In this document: positions 23,188 through 31,023 of the stretch, in pieces
Layout: each line of letters starts with the position of its first letter
How positions within the stretch are numbered: the stretch's first letter is position 1
Source: Terriglobia bacterium
GTDB lineage: Bacteria > Acidobacteriota > Terriglobia > Bryobacterales > Bryobacteraceae
NCBI GenBank assembly: GCA_025358575.1
Contig: JANYJA010000059.1
Span: 1-35,201, forward strand
DNA length: 35,201 bases
Reading direction: 5' to 3'
Made by a program: the position numbers and the translations under genes
Notes under the pieces: generated by a model
Told to the model about the DNA's origin: nothing
Seen by the model: the letters and a program-made list of their open reading frames with translations, nothing else
Databases searched by the model: none

Positions 23188-24537
23188 ATGTCGAACGCAA
23201 CAGCAAATGGATCCCCAGCCGATAATGCGCAGTCCGGCCGTCCCTTCGATCCGCAGGACTATCCGCCTGAATTTCAGGAACTGAAATTCAGCATCCATCG
23301 AAAGCTGCTTGATCGAATTAACCTGGAAGCCCTCTCCGCGGTGGCTTCCGACCGGAAGCGAGCCGAAGTGCGCGCCGCCGTCGCCAGACTCGTGGAAGAA
23401 GAGAAGTTAGCGCTGAGTGTCGTCGAGAAAGACCGCATAATCGACGAGGTGCTGCATGAAGTATTCGGGTTCGGACCGCTTGAGCCGCTGCTCGCCGATC
23501 CAACCATTTCCGACATCCTCGTCACCACTCCGAAGATGGTGCATGTGGAGCGGGGAGGCAAACTGTATCTCACTCCGGTGCAATTTAAGGACAACGCTCA
23601 CCTGATGCGGATCATCGAGAAGATTGTTTCAGGCGTGGGCCGCCGCGTGGATGAATCCTCACCGCTGGTTGACGCCCGGCTGCCCGACGGCTCGCGAGTG
23701 AACGCCGCTGTTGCACCGGTCGCTATCGACGGCCCGCTCCTATCGATTCGCCGATTTGGAAAGCGGCCGCTGCGCGGGGAGCAATTAGTTCAAAACAACT
23801 CGATGACCGCCGAAATGCTTCGGTTTCTCAGAGCATGTGTTAAGGCGCGGTTAAACATTGTGGTATCGGGCGGAACTGGATCGGGCAAAACAACGCTGCT
23901 GAATGCGCTCTCGGCGGCTATCCCCGAGGATGAGCGGATCATAACCATCGAAGATGCCGCCGAATTGCAGCTGTCGCAGCAGCATGTGGCGCGAATGGAA
24001 ACCCGCCCCGCCAACGTCGAAGGACACGGCGCCATTCGTATCCGCGAACTCGTAATCAACGCGCTGCGTATGCGCCCCGACCGGATCATAGTCGGTGAAG
24101 TCCGCGGGGAAGAAGCCCTCGACATGCTGCAGGCGATGAACACCGGGCATGATGGTTCGCTCACAACAGTGCATGCCAACACACCCCGAGACGCCATCAG
24201 CCGTTTCGAGGTGATGGTCGGAATGGGAAACGCGAATATGGGTGTGCGCGCCATTCGCCAGCAGATCGCCTCGGCTGTCGATCTCTTCGTGCAGATCAGG
24301 CGCTACAGCGACGGCACCCGAAAAATGAGCCACATCACCGAGTGCGTCGGAATGGAAGGCGATCTGGTTACCACGCAGGACATATTTGTGTTCGAGAAGA
24401 CTGGAATTACCGAGGCGGGCAGTGTTACAGGGTTGTTTCGCGCGACCGGAATCCGCCCCACATTCGACGAGCGTTTAGCTTCCGCGGGCCTGGCGATGCC
24501 CGCGAGCATTTTTCAGAGCCGGCTCGAGGTGAAGTAG
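23188..24537 (+). CDS. cpaF: Tad pilus assembly/secretion ATPase CpaF/TadA
   Basis: A 449-aa secretion ATPase that powers pilin polymerisation. The ATG at 23188 opens the protein; an in-frame extension only covers the cpaE end. The N-terminal domain (about 30-110) includes the EVFGFGPLEPLLADPTISDILV segment typical of CpaF. The core has Walker A GGTGSGKTT (228-236), an Asp box (TIEDAAELQL), Walker B region DRIIVGEVRGEEALDML (298-314) and the His box HDGSLTTVHA (321-330). It forms a hexamer at the inner membrane with TadB and TadC. Confidence 0.97.
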   Translation: MSNATANGSPADNAQSGRPFDPQDYPPEFQELKFSIHRKLLDRINLEALSAVASDRKRAEVRAAVARLVEEEKLALSVVEKDRIIDEVLHEVFGFGPLEPLLADPTISDILVTTPKMVHVERGGKLYLTPVQFKDNAHLMRIIEKIVSGVGRRVDESSPLVDARLPDGSRVNAAVAPVAIDGPLLSIRRFGKRPLRGEQLVQNNSMTAEMLRFLRACVKARLNIVVSGGTGSGKTTLLNALSAAIPEDERIITIEDAAELQLSQQHVARMETRPANVEGHGAIRIRELVINALRMRPDRIIVGEVRGEEALDMLQAMNTGHDGSLTTVHANTPRDAISRFEVMVGMGNANMGVRAIRQQIASAVDLFVQIRRYSDGTRKMSHITECVGMEGDLVTTQDIFVFEKTGITEAGSVTGLFRATGIRPTFDERLASAGLAMPASIFQSRLEVK

Positions 24538-25506
24538 ATGGCCGTCCTCTTTGGCTTCTTATTTCTATGCTTGTTTGCAATGCTTCTGGTTGTTATCGCT
24601 TTCGGCCACGGTGTTCTTGAATCTCGCCGCAAGAAGCAAGTGCAAAAGATACTGGAGACGGTTTCAGCGAAACCGCGCGAAGCGCCCGTCGTTTTACTGC
24701 TGAATCTTGCCGAAAAAGAACATTCGTTCCAGCGTTTCATTCAAGGGCTGAACGCTGCAGGTCGCCTCAAGTCTATGCTGGCTCAGTCCGGTCTGGAATG
24801 GACTCTTGGCAAATGGATAACCGCTACACTCGCCTCACTTATCTTGGGGCTTCTGGTCGGTGTCTGGATCGAGCATCGTGGACTTACCTGGTTTGTTATT
24901 CCTATTTTTGCCGCGGGGTTTTCCATGCTTCCTTCGGCATACGTGAGCATTAAACGAAAAAAGCGCATGGGAAAATTTGAAGAACAGTTCCCAGAGGCAT
25001 TGGACTTCCTGGCGCGCGCCATGCGTGCCGGCCACGCCTTTTCCGTGAGCTTCGAGCTGATCTGCGAGGAAATTCCAAATCCGCTCGGCAAAGAGTTTCG
25101 AACCTTCTTCAACGAGCAGAACCTGGGCGCACCGCTGGAAACGGCAATGGCTAACCTGGTGCAGCGGGTGCCGCTCCTTGATGTCCGATTCTTCGCCTCC
25201 GCGGTGATCCTTCAGCGCCAGACTGGCGGAAACCTGGGGGAGATTTTGATTCGCTTATCCGCCGTCATTCGAGAGCGATTTCAGCTCAAGGGAAAGGTGA
25301 AGGCCGCCAGCGCCCACGGCAAAATGACAAGTATCATATTGACGCTTCTTCCGGTCGGAACCATGCTGGGGCTGATGGCGGCGGCGCCGGCTTACTTACA
25401 AGGCATGGCTGACGATCCCGATGGCCGGAAGCTTATCGTTGCCGCAATTTCAGCAATGTTCATGGGCTTCTTAATCATGCGCAAGATTACCAATATCGAG
25501 GTTTGA
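24538..25506 (+). CDS. tadB: Inner-membrane platform protein TadB (T2SSF domain)
   Basis: A 322-aa membrane protein whose ATG directly follows the cpaF stop codon. An N-terminal helix (about 3-24), two helices at about 83-130, a T2SSF cytoplasmic domain with FPEALDFLARAMRAGHAFSVSFELICEEIPNPLG, and two C-terminal helices form the platform that couples the ATPase to the growing pilus. VQRVPLLDVRFFASAVILQRQTGGNL in the domain is strongly typical of TadB. It pairs with TadC immediately downstream. Confidence 0.95.
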   Translation: MAVLFGFLFLCLFAMLLVVIAFGHGVLESRRKKQVQKILETVSAKPREAPVVLLLNLAEKEHSFQRFIQGLNAAGRLKSMLAQSGLEWTLGKWITATLASLILGLLVGVWIEHRGLTWFVIPIFAAGFSMLPSAYVSIKRKKRMGKFEEQFPEALDFLARAMRAGHAFSVSFELICEEIPNPLGKEFRTFFNEQNLGAPLETAMANLVQRVPLLDVRFFASAVILQRQTGGNLGEILIRLSAVIRERFQLKGKVKAASAHGKMTSIILTLLPVGTMLGLMAAAPAYLQGMADDPDGRKLIVAAISAMFMGFLIMRKITNIEV

Positions 25507-25515
25507 ACCTTCAAA

Positions 25516-26448
25516 ATGCTCATCGTTGCTGCGTTAGGATTATTCTTGCTGCTGTCGCTGGCGATCGGCTACTTTGGATATTGTCAGTATGTAAAGCCGA
25601 ATGGCATTTATCGCCGCCTGACTAAAAAACCTGCCGATTCCGGGGCCGGCGAGGCCGAGCCGCGGGAAACGCCCACGCTCCCCATTCAGGTGTTCGAGGC
25701 GCTCGGGAACGCCAGCCCGATTTCTGATGCCGGCGCCTCGCCAACTCATCGCGACTTAGTGGCTGCCGGTTTCCGCTCAGAAAAGGCGTTGAGCGTTTTC
25801 TCTGGAATTCGACTGACGGCCTGCGTCTTATTACCGTTGCTCATTTTCTCGTATCGCTTCGCGTTCGGGGGCACCGGCAAATCGACCCTCATGTTAATAG
25901 CAGCGGCGGCGGGGCTGGGATACATGGGGCCGGGGATCGTGCTGGAGCGTCTCGCCAAACGTCGTCAAAAGCGACTGCGGTTGTCTCTGCCGGACGCGCT
26001 TGACCTGATGGTGGTGTCCGTAGAGGCCGGTTTGGGACTAGATCAGGCAATCTACTACACGGCCAAAGAGCTCAGTTTGGCCCACAAAGAACTGTGTCAG
26101 GAATTGTCACTCATAAGCTTGCAAATCCGGGCCGGTACTAAGCGATCCGAAGCCTTTCGCAACTTGGCTGACCGAACTGGGGAGGGCGAGATCAAAAAGC
26201 TTGTATCGATGCTGATCCAGACCGATCGTTTCGGAACGAGCGTGGCAGATTCTCTGCGTACTCACTCCGATTACATGCGCGTGCGGCGTCGACAGGATGC
26301 CGAGGAGCGCGCTGCCAAGGTAGGAGTCAAGCTTGTCTTTCCAATATTTTTTTGCATTCTGCCGTCGATGATGTTAGTTTCCGCCGGCCCCGGTTTATTA
26401 CAGATTTACAAAAACCTCTTCCCAATGCTTAAAAACTTTGGGCAGTAG
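25516..26448 (+). CDS. tadC: Inner-membrane platform protein TadC (T2SSF domain)
   Basis: A 310-aa membrane protein, 9 bases after tadB. One N-terminal helix, a linker of about 60 residues, two helices (about 95-140), then the T2SSF domain with LPDALDLMVVSVEAGLGLDQAI and ELSLISLQIRAGTKRSEAFRNLADRTG, and the C-terminal helix VFPIFFCILPSMMLVSAGPGLL. This is the usual TadC architecture; TadB and TadC together form the inner-membrane platform. It is the last recognised Tad gene on this strand. Confidence 0.95.
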   Translation: MLIVAALGLFLLLSLAIGYFGYCQYVKPNGIYRRLTKKPADSGAGEAEPRETPTLPIQVFEALGNASPISDAGASPTHRDLVAAGFRSEKALSVFSGIRLTACVLLPLLIFSYRFAFGGTGKSTLMLIAAAAGLGYMGPGIVLERLAKRRQKRLRLSLPDALDLMVVSVEAGLGLDQAIYYTAKELSLAHKELCQELSLISLQIRAGTKRSEAFRNLADRTGEGEIKKLVSMLIQTDRFGTSVADSLRTHSDYMRVRRRQDAEERAAKVGVKLVFPIFFCILPSMMLVSAGPGLLQIYKNLFPMLKNFGQ

Positions 26449-26472
26449 TAACTCACAAAAGGAGCAATAAAA

Positions 26473-26571
26473 ATGAACCAATCGATGATTTCGACGATTC
26501 TCTGGGTAGTGGCAGGCGCCCTTCTGCTTTTCTACATTGCGCGCCGCCGCAAGAGGAGATCCACTAATTAG
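26473..26571 (+). CDS. 32-residue single-span membrane peptide
   Basis: A very small open frame with good translation signals: AAAAGGAG at about 26457-26464, nine bases before the ATG. It encodes MNQSMISTILWVVAGALLLF followed by YIARRRKRRSTN, that is, one membrane helix (about 6-22) and a strongly basic tail that would stay in the cytoplasm. The stop TAG is directly followed by the ATG of the toroid gene, so it is positioned for coupling. No family is recognised. It could be a small regulator or accessory subunit of the Tad platform. Confidence 0.6.
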   Translation: MNQSMISTILWVVAGALLLFYIARRRKRRSTN

Positions 26572-27441
26572 ATGACGGAAGTCTCAAGCCTCCTTACCTG
26601 GCAAAACGCAGACGGCGGTTGGGGATACAATCGTGGGGGCTCTTCCACAGAGCCGACAACTTTTGCCCTTTTGGCTCTATCTGTCGCCGGTTGTGGACCG
26701 ACAGTTCCGGTCGAAAGGGCATTACTTTGGCTAAGGGCCAGCCAGCGCGATGACGGCGGCTGGCCTCCGTGCCGCGCCGTGGACCAAAGCACCTGGGTCA
26801 CGGCATTACCGATGATTCTCCCGAAAATGATGCGCGCCGGGCTCCGCGTCGATCGGGCGAAAGAGTGGGTCTTGTCCCAGCAAGGCCGCGAGTCTACCCG
26901 GCGTGAGCGATTCAGGTCTTTTTTGCTCGGAGCACCGAATCCGCTCGATACTTCTCAAGAAGGCTGGCCTTTTTACCCCGATACTGCCGCTTGGGTAGCC
27001 CCGACCGCCTTCGCCATCTTAGGCCTCGAGAGGTTCCGCTCAGACGTCCGGGCTCAATCGCGTTGCCGCTTGGGTCGGGCCTTCCTTCTATCCCGCATGT
27101 GCGGCGATGGCGGCTGGAACCATGGCAGCTCCCGCGCCCTCGGATACGACCTGAATTCTTATCCGGAAACAACCGGCCTTGCGTTGCTTGCATTGCATGG
27201 CGTGCAGAACGTTGCTATGGAGCGCAGTCTCACCAGAGCGGCAGAGCAGTCCGAGCAATGCCAACCGGAAGAAGCCCGTTGCTGGTTGCACCTGGGTCTC
27301 CTCGCGCATCGGCGGCCTGTGTTCGCAAACACCGAGACTTTCAGACCGCCTCGTTCGGTGATGGAATTAGCACTCACCACGCTTGCTCAGGCAGCCGCAA
27401 ACGGCAACAACATCTTTGTTGACCTCGATGAAAATACATGA
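26572..27441 (+). CDS. Prenyltransferase/squalene-cyclase-fold (alpha-toroid) protein, not a cyclase
   Basis: A 289-aa protein built of repeated QW-like motifs: WQNADGGWGY (10-19), SQRDDGGWPP (57-66) and CGDGGWNHG (about 177-185), with intervening helices such as EPTTFALLALSVAG, APTAFAILGLERF and PETTGLALLALHG. This is the alpha-toroid seen in squalene-hopene cyclases and prenyltransferases. At 289 aa it is less than half a cyclase, and the DXDD acid motif is absent, so cyclase activity is unlikely. No signal peptide is visible. It sits between the 32-aa peptide and the DUF362 gene, whose start overlaps its end, so the three appear to be one unit appended to the Tad operon. Its function is unknown. 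Confidence 0.75.
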   Translation: MTEVSSLLTWQNADGGWGYNRGGSSTEPTTFALLALSVAGCGPTVPVERALLWLRASQRDDGGWPPCRAVDQSTWVTALPMILPKMMRAGLRVDRAKEWVLSQQGRESTRRERFRSFLLGAPNPLDTSQEGWPFYPDTAAWVAPTAFAILGLERFRSDVRAQSRCRLGRAFLLSRMCGDGGWNHGSSRALGYDLNSYPETTGLALLALHGVQNVAMERSLTRAAEQSEQCQPEEARCWLHLGLLAHRRPVFANTETFRPPRSVMELALTTLAQAAANGNNIFVDLDENT

Positions 27442-28390
27442 CATAACGCGCCGGGAATTGCTGACGGGTGCCGCTGCCGCAACGCTCTCGCTCTCGGGAT
27501 GCAATTCGCGGAAGCCAGCCCTGGAATCGATCGTCTCGGTGGTGAAAGCGCCCGCGTACTCGGACAAGCTTTACGACACGGTTCACCGGCTCTTCGTTCA
27601 GCATCGCGTAGCCATCAAAGGAAGGCGGGTCGTATTGAAGCCGAATTTGGTGGAGTTCGATCCCGGTTCTTCCATCAATACCCATCCCATGCTGGTCCAT
27701 GCCGCGCTCGAAGCGGCTCGTTCGCTCGGAGCGGCAGACGTTCGCATCGCTGAAGGCCCAGGCCACCGCCGCCTCACGTTGGACCTGGCTTACGAAGCCG
27801 GATACTTCAGCACAATACCAAATTTCGAAGACCTGTTTACAGATTTGAACCTCGATGAGGTGGCTCTCGTTAAGTTGGCTCGGCCGGCTTCTAAATTAGT
27901 GGAGCTCTACCTGCCTCACACCGTGCTTGGTTGCGATCTTCTTGTCTCCTTACCGAAGATGAAAACGCATCACTGGGCAGGAGTCACACTCAGTATGAAG
28001 AATTTGTTCGGACTGGTTCCAGGGGGGGTATATGGTTGGCCCAAAAACATCCTGCACTGGGCCGGTATTCATGAGTGTGTTGCCGATCTACAACAATTCG
28101 TCCCGAACAGCTTTGCAATCGTCGATGCAATCGACGCGATGGAGGGCAACGGACCGATTCAAGGAAAAACCAAGCATGTCGGCCTGCTCGTTGCTGGCCG
28201 CAACATGGTTGCCGTGGACGCGACCTGTTGCGAGATTATGGCAGTCGATGCGCAAAAAATTGGCTATCTCCGCTTGGCGGGCCTCGACAAGTTCCGCATC
28301 CATCAAATCGGCGAAGATCCTATAAAGCTGCGCACATTTTTCGAGCTATTGCCTCATATGGCGAATCTCCGGCATTCCATATCCAGCTAA
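27428..28390 (+). CDS. Tat-exported DUF362 domain protein, probable lipoprotein
   Basis: A 320-aa protein from the ATG at 27428, which overlaps the end of the toroid gene. The N-terminus has a twin-arginine signal (TRRELLTGAAAATLSLS) and a cysteine at residue 25 in an LSGC lipobox, so it may be a Tat-exported lipoprotein. The rest is a DUF362 domain: VVLKPNLVEFDP, STHPM-like HPMLVHAALEAARSLGAADVRIAEG, and LLVSLPKMKTHHWAGVTLSMKNLFG, a well-conserved stretch. DUF362 proteins often occur with redox or Fe-S proteins, but no ferredoxin cysteines are seen here. Its stop codon overlaps the stop of cpaA on the other strand. Confidence 0.82.
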   Translation: MKIHDITRRELLTGAAAATLSLSGCNSRKPALESIVSVVKAPAYSDKLYDTVHRLFVQHRVAIKGRRVVLKPNLVEFDPGSSINTHPMLVHAALEAARSLGAADVRIAEGPGHRRLTLDLAYEAGYFSTIPNFEDLFTDLNLDEVALVKLARPASKLVELYLPHTVLGCDLLVSLPKMKTHHWAGVTLSMKNLFGLVPGGVYGWPKNILHWAGIHECVADLQQFVPNSFAIVDAIDAMEGNGPIQGKTKHVGLLVAGRNMVAVDATCCEIMAVDAQKIGYLRLAGLDKFRIHQIGEDPIKLRTFFELLPHMANLRHSISS

Positions 28391-28929
28391 TGCCAGCCCC
28401 CGAATACGAAAAACTGGACAGCTAAATAGGCCATCGTGCCCAGGGCAATGGTTGCCCCGTGAGGCAATCGCAGTGCTTTGCCGCTGCGCACATCGAGTTC
28501 CTCGGTCGCGTGATATGGCGCCTGAAAACGCGAGAGTTGATGCAGCATAATGCTGACGTTTAGCAGCGTTCGTTTGAACCGGCCCTTCGCAAGCAAAAGG
28601 ATAACTCCAATCATGCCACCTCCGACGGCGGTAAAGAAGAATATGAGCAGCCAGCTCTTTGGGCCTACCAGGGAGCCGATGGCCGCCATTAACTTCACGT
28701 CGCCCGCTCCCATGGCCCTTAACAGGTAAAAGAAGAAATAGATCGCAAACGCCAGTCCCGCCCCCGAAAACGAGAGCTTTAGTCCGGCCCATTCAAAGAG
28801 CAGTGCATTCAGTGCAAACCCGAGACCCAGCCCCAATACGACCAGCCAATTCGGAATTCTCCGTGTCTTTATATCCGTCACGCCCGCTAGAAAGACAAGC
28901 GCGAAAAGAATCAAATTGATTGTCAGCAC
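28387..28929 (-). CDS. cpaA: Prepilin peptidase CpaA/TadV (A24 family)
   Basis: A 180-aa polytopic aspartic protease that cleaves Flp pilin and TadE-type leaders. It starts best at a GTG (28927-28929), overlapping the DUF192 gene by seven bases; a longer frame to 29037 begins with non-membrane sequence and covers that gene. The two catalytic aspartates are D19 in VTDIKTRRIPNW and D77 in the GAGDVKL motif. Hydrophobic segments fill most of the protein, and the methyltransferase domain of large PilD enzymes is missing, as usual for CpaA. It is on the opposite strand to the pilus operon, in a unit with the DUF192 gene. Confidence 0.9.
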   Translation of the reverse strand: MLTINLILFALVFLAGVTDIKTRRIPNWLVVLGLGLGFALNALLFEWAGLKLSFSGAGLAFAIYFFFYLLRAMGAGDVKLMAAIGSLVGPKSWLLIFFFTAVGGGMIGVILLLAKGRFKRTLLNVSIMLHQLSRFQAPYHATEELDVRSGKALRLPHGATIALGTMAYLAVQFFVFGGWH

Positions 28930-29267
28930 GACGCGGATATTTCCAGCCGATCTCCGCAGCGGGTGCCCGTGGCGGCTGCCGTCCCGGCGGGCACTTCCAA
29001 CACGGAATGCGCTCGCAAACAGGCGGCTAGCCGCCACGCAGTCATACCCGGCCTGATCTTCAAAACTCGCTTGTCACGGCTCAGAAACAGCACGTCAATG
29101 GAAAACTGCATTCCGATCGTATGCACCGATTCGCAGGGAATAATCCAAAGTCCTTCGCCATCCGGCAGCGAGCTTCGGCCCAAGAGCCCGCGCCGCCGGT
29201 CCCCGCTGCTTTCCGCTACCTGCGCCCGAGCGACAACCGCACTGCGATCTAAGTTCGTGATATTCAC
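28923..29267 (-). CDS. DUF192 family protein
   Basis: A protein of about 114 aa if it starts at the GTG at 29265-29267; a TTG at 29276 or earlier starts up to 29399 are possible. The core matches DUF192: VAESSGDRRRGLLGRSSLPDGEGLWI, HTIGMQFSIDVLFLSRDKRVLKI and a C-terminal VLEVPAGTA...GTRCGDRLEI. The family has an unusual beta-barrel and no known biochemical role; members are often secreted or linked to surface gene clusters. No clear signal peptide is seen from this start. It overlaps cpaA, which suggests co-translation and perhaps a role near pilus processing. Confidence 0.75.
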   Translation of the reverse strand: MNITNLDRSAVVARAQVAESSGDRRRGLLGRSSLPDGEGLWIIPCESVHTIGMQFSIDVLFLSRDKRVLKIRPGMTAWRLAACLRAHSVLEVPAGTAAATGTRCGDRLEISASC

Positions 29268-29337
29268 GGTGTCCAATGCAGATTCCCGCCCATAGGTCAA
29301 ATGTCTAGTTGTGGTAGTTCGGCGATAATCTCCCACT

Positions 29338-29377
29338 AAGTGGCCAGTGATCGCCTCGCACTGGCCTACTTCAGGCC
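29338..29377. repeat. Strong inverted repeat with an alternative overlapping hairpin
   Basis: GGCCAGTG (29342-29349) and CACTGGCC (29359-29366) are perfect 8-base arms around a 9-base loop, extended by AAGT/ACTT with one bulged base. A second hairpin, GGCCT (29363-29367) with AGGCC (29373-29377), shares bases with the right arm, so only one can form. It lies between the divergent DUF192 and fucosidase genes. There is no T-run; it could be a protein-binding site or a leader structure for the minus-strand unit. Confidence 0.5.
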
Positions 29378-29389
29378 ACGCCTTCGCAC

Positions 29390-29441
29390 TTGACACCATT
29401 GCTCTCGAGAGTTAACGTTTACTCTGGACTGCAAGCGTTAC
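29390..29441 (+). promoter_or_regulatory. Candidate promoter with LacI-type operators for the fucose genes
   Basis: A consensus -35 TTGACA (29390-29395) is followed after 17 bases by a weak -10 TAACGT (29413-29418). GTTAACGTTTAC (29411-29422), a CG-centred near-palindrome (10 of 12 positions symmetric), covers that -10. A second CG-centred partial site, CAAGCGTTAC (29432-29441), is centred 20 bases further. LacI-family regulators favour such sites, and this family often controls sugar-use genes. No regulator gene is in the window, so this remains a prediction. Confidence 0.4.
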
Positions 29442-29457
29442 CAAGGAGCACCGCCCA

Positions 29458-31023
29458 ATGAAACTCACTCGACGAGAAGCCATCACGCGTTTCGCCGCTG
29501 CCGCATCCGCCGCCGGCTTGGCACGCGACCTCCGCGCTTCCGCAGTTCCCGCGATCCTCCCCGGCCCGTTCGAGCCGACCCGCGATTCTCTGAAAAGGTA
29601 CCAAGCCCCAGAATGGTTCCGCGATGCCAAATTCGGCATCTGGGCGCACTGGGGCCCGCAATCCGCCGCCGAGTACGGCGATTGGTACGCCAGAAACATA
29701 TACATCCAGGGCCACCGACAGAACAATTACCACGTCGCAAAGTACGGCCACCCCTCGAAGTTCGGCCACAAAGACATCATCCCCACTTGGAAGGCCGAGA
29801 AATTCGACCCCGATCTTCTGATGAGCATGTACAAAAAGGCCGGCGCCAAATATTTCGTCAGCATGGGCGTGCATCACGACAACTTCGACATGTGGGATTC
29901 CAAGCTGAACCCCTGGAACGTCGCCAAGATGGGCCCCAAGCGCGACGTCGTCGGGCAGTTCCAGAAAGCCGCGCACAGAGAGGGGATGCGCTTCGGCGTC
30001 AGTGAGCACCTCGCCGTCAGCTATCACTGGTTTCAGACCAGCCATGGCGCCGATAAGGAAGGCGATCTCAAAGGTGTTCCCTATGACGGTGCCGATCCCA
30101 AGTACGCCAGCCTCTATCACGAAACTCACGAAGTCCCCAAGGGCGGACCTTGGAGTGAAGAGAACGTTCCCAAAAAGTGGAAAGAGCACTACTTTCTCCG
30201 CATCAAGGACCTGATCGATCAGTACCAGCCCGACCTCATGTATACCGACGGCCCCATCTTTTTTGGCGACTACGGCGTTGCCCTGATGGCCCACCACTAC
30301 AATGTCGTCGCGAAAAAGTACGGCGGCAAAGAGGATGCCGTATGGGCCAACAAAGGCAAGAACGATTGCGTCAACGGCACCTGCCTGCTCGATCTGGAAC
30401 GCGGCGTGGTCGATCGCATCTGGAGCGAGCCGTGGCAGACCGATACCTGCATCGGCAACTGGCATTACGACAAAGAGGCCGAATACAAGACGCCCAAATT
30501 CGTCATCGACATGCTGGTTGATATCGTCAGCCGCAACGGGAATCTGCTTCTGAATTTTCCGCTCCCATCCAGCGGCATGCTAGACCCCCAGGAACTAAGC
30601 GTCCTCGACGGCATCACCCGGTGGATGGCCGTAAACTCCGAGGCTATCTACAGCACCCGGCCCTGGAAGGTCTTCGGCGAAGGCCCCTCCACGATTGTGG
30701 ATGCCAAGCAGCGCGATACGTCCCATCATCAAGCGGGTGCCTTCAACGAAAGAAATCGCAAGTCGTTTTCGGCCGAAGACATTCGTTATACCCAAAAGGG
30801 TAACGCCCTGTACGTCTTCTCCATGGGTTGGCCCGACAAGCAAGCTAAAATCGCCGGCCTTGCTCTAGGCGGACCCAACGGCGCGGGAAAAGTTAGTAAC
30901 GTCGAGTTACTCGGCTACAAGGGTAAGTTGACCTGGAATCAGGACGCTTCCGGATTATCCGTGGACATGCCACCTGATAAGCCTTCGGACCACGCCATCG
31001 TAATGAAAGTAATCGGGGCGTGA
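29458..31023 (+). CDS. Tat-exported GH29 alpha-L-fucosidase
   Basis: A 521-aa glycoside hydrolase that removes terminal alpha-L-fucose from glycans outside the cytoplasm. The N-terminus has a twin-arginine signal (TRREAITRFAAAASAAG). GH29 features follow in order: PEWFRDAKFGIWAHWGP (51-67), SMGVHHDNFDMWDS (135-148) with the HHD cluster at 139-141, and PDLMYTDG (258-265), whose D264 fits the GH29 nucleophile position. A smaller C-terminal beta-domain begins about residue 400. AAGGAG lies nine bases before the ATG. The transporter gene starts inside its stop, so released fucose would be taken up by FucP. The acid/base residue cannot be fixed by eye. Confidence 0.93.
   Translation: MKLTRREAITRFAAAASAAGLARDLRASAVPAILPGPFEPTRDSLKRYQAPEWFRDAKFGIWAHWGPQSAAEYGDWYARNIYIQGHRQNNYHVAKYGHPSKFGHKDIIPTWKAEKFDPDLLMSMYKKAGAKYFVSMGVHHDNFDMWDSKLNPWNVAKMGPKRDVVGQFQKAAHREGMRFGVSEHLAVSYHWFQTSHGADKEGDLKGVPYDGADPKYASLYHETHEVPKGGPWSEENVPKKWKEHYFLRIKDLIDQYQPDLMYTDGPIFFGDYGVALMAHHYNVVAKKYGGKEDAVWANKGKNDCVNGTCLLDLERGVVDRIWSEPWQTDTCIGNWHYDKEAEYKTPKFVIDMLVDIVSRNGNLLLNFPLPSSGMLDPQELSVLDGITRWMAVNSEAIYSTRPWKVFGEGPSTIVDAKQRDTSHHQAGAFNERNRKSFSAEDIRYTQKGNALYVFSMGWPDKQAKIAGLALGGPNGAGKVSNVELLGYKGKLTWNQDASGLSVDMPPDKPSDHAIVMKVIGA

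Noticed and set aside
26572-27441. Squalene-hopene cyclase
   Set aside because: QW-like repeats are present but the protein is under half length and lacks the DXDD motif.
29419-30465. 348-codon minus-strand open frame
   Set aside because: Long but fully antisense to the GH29 fucosidase, whose motifs are well conserved; no independent family features.
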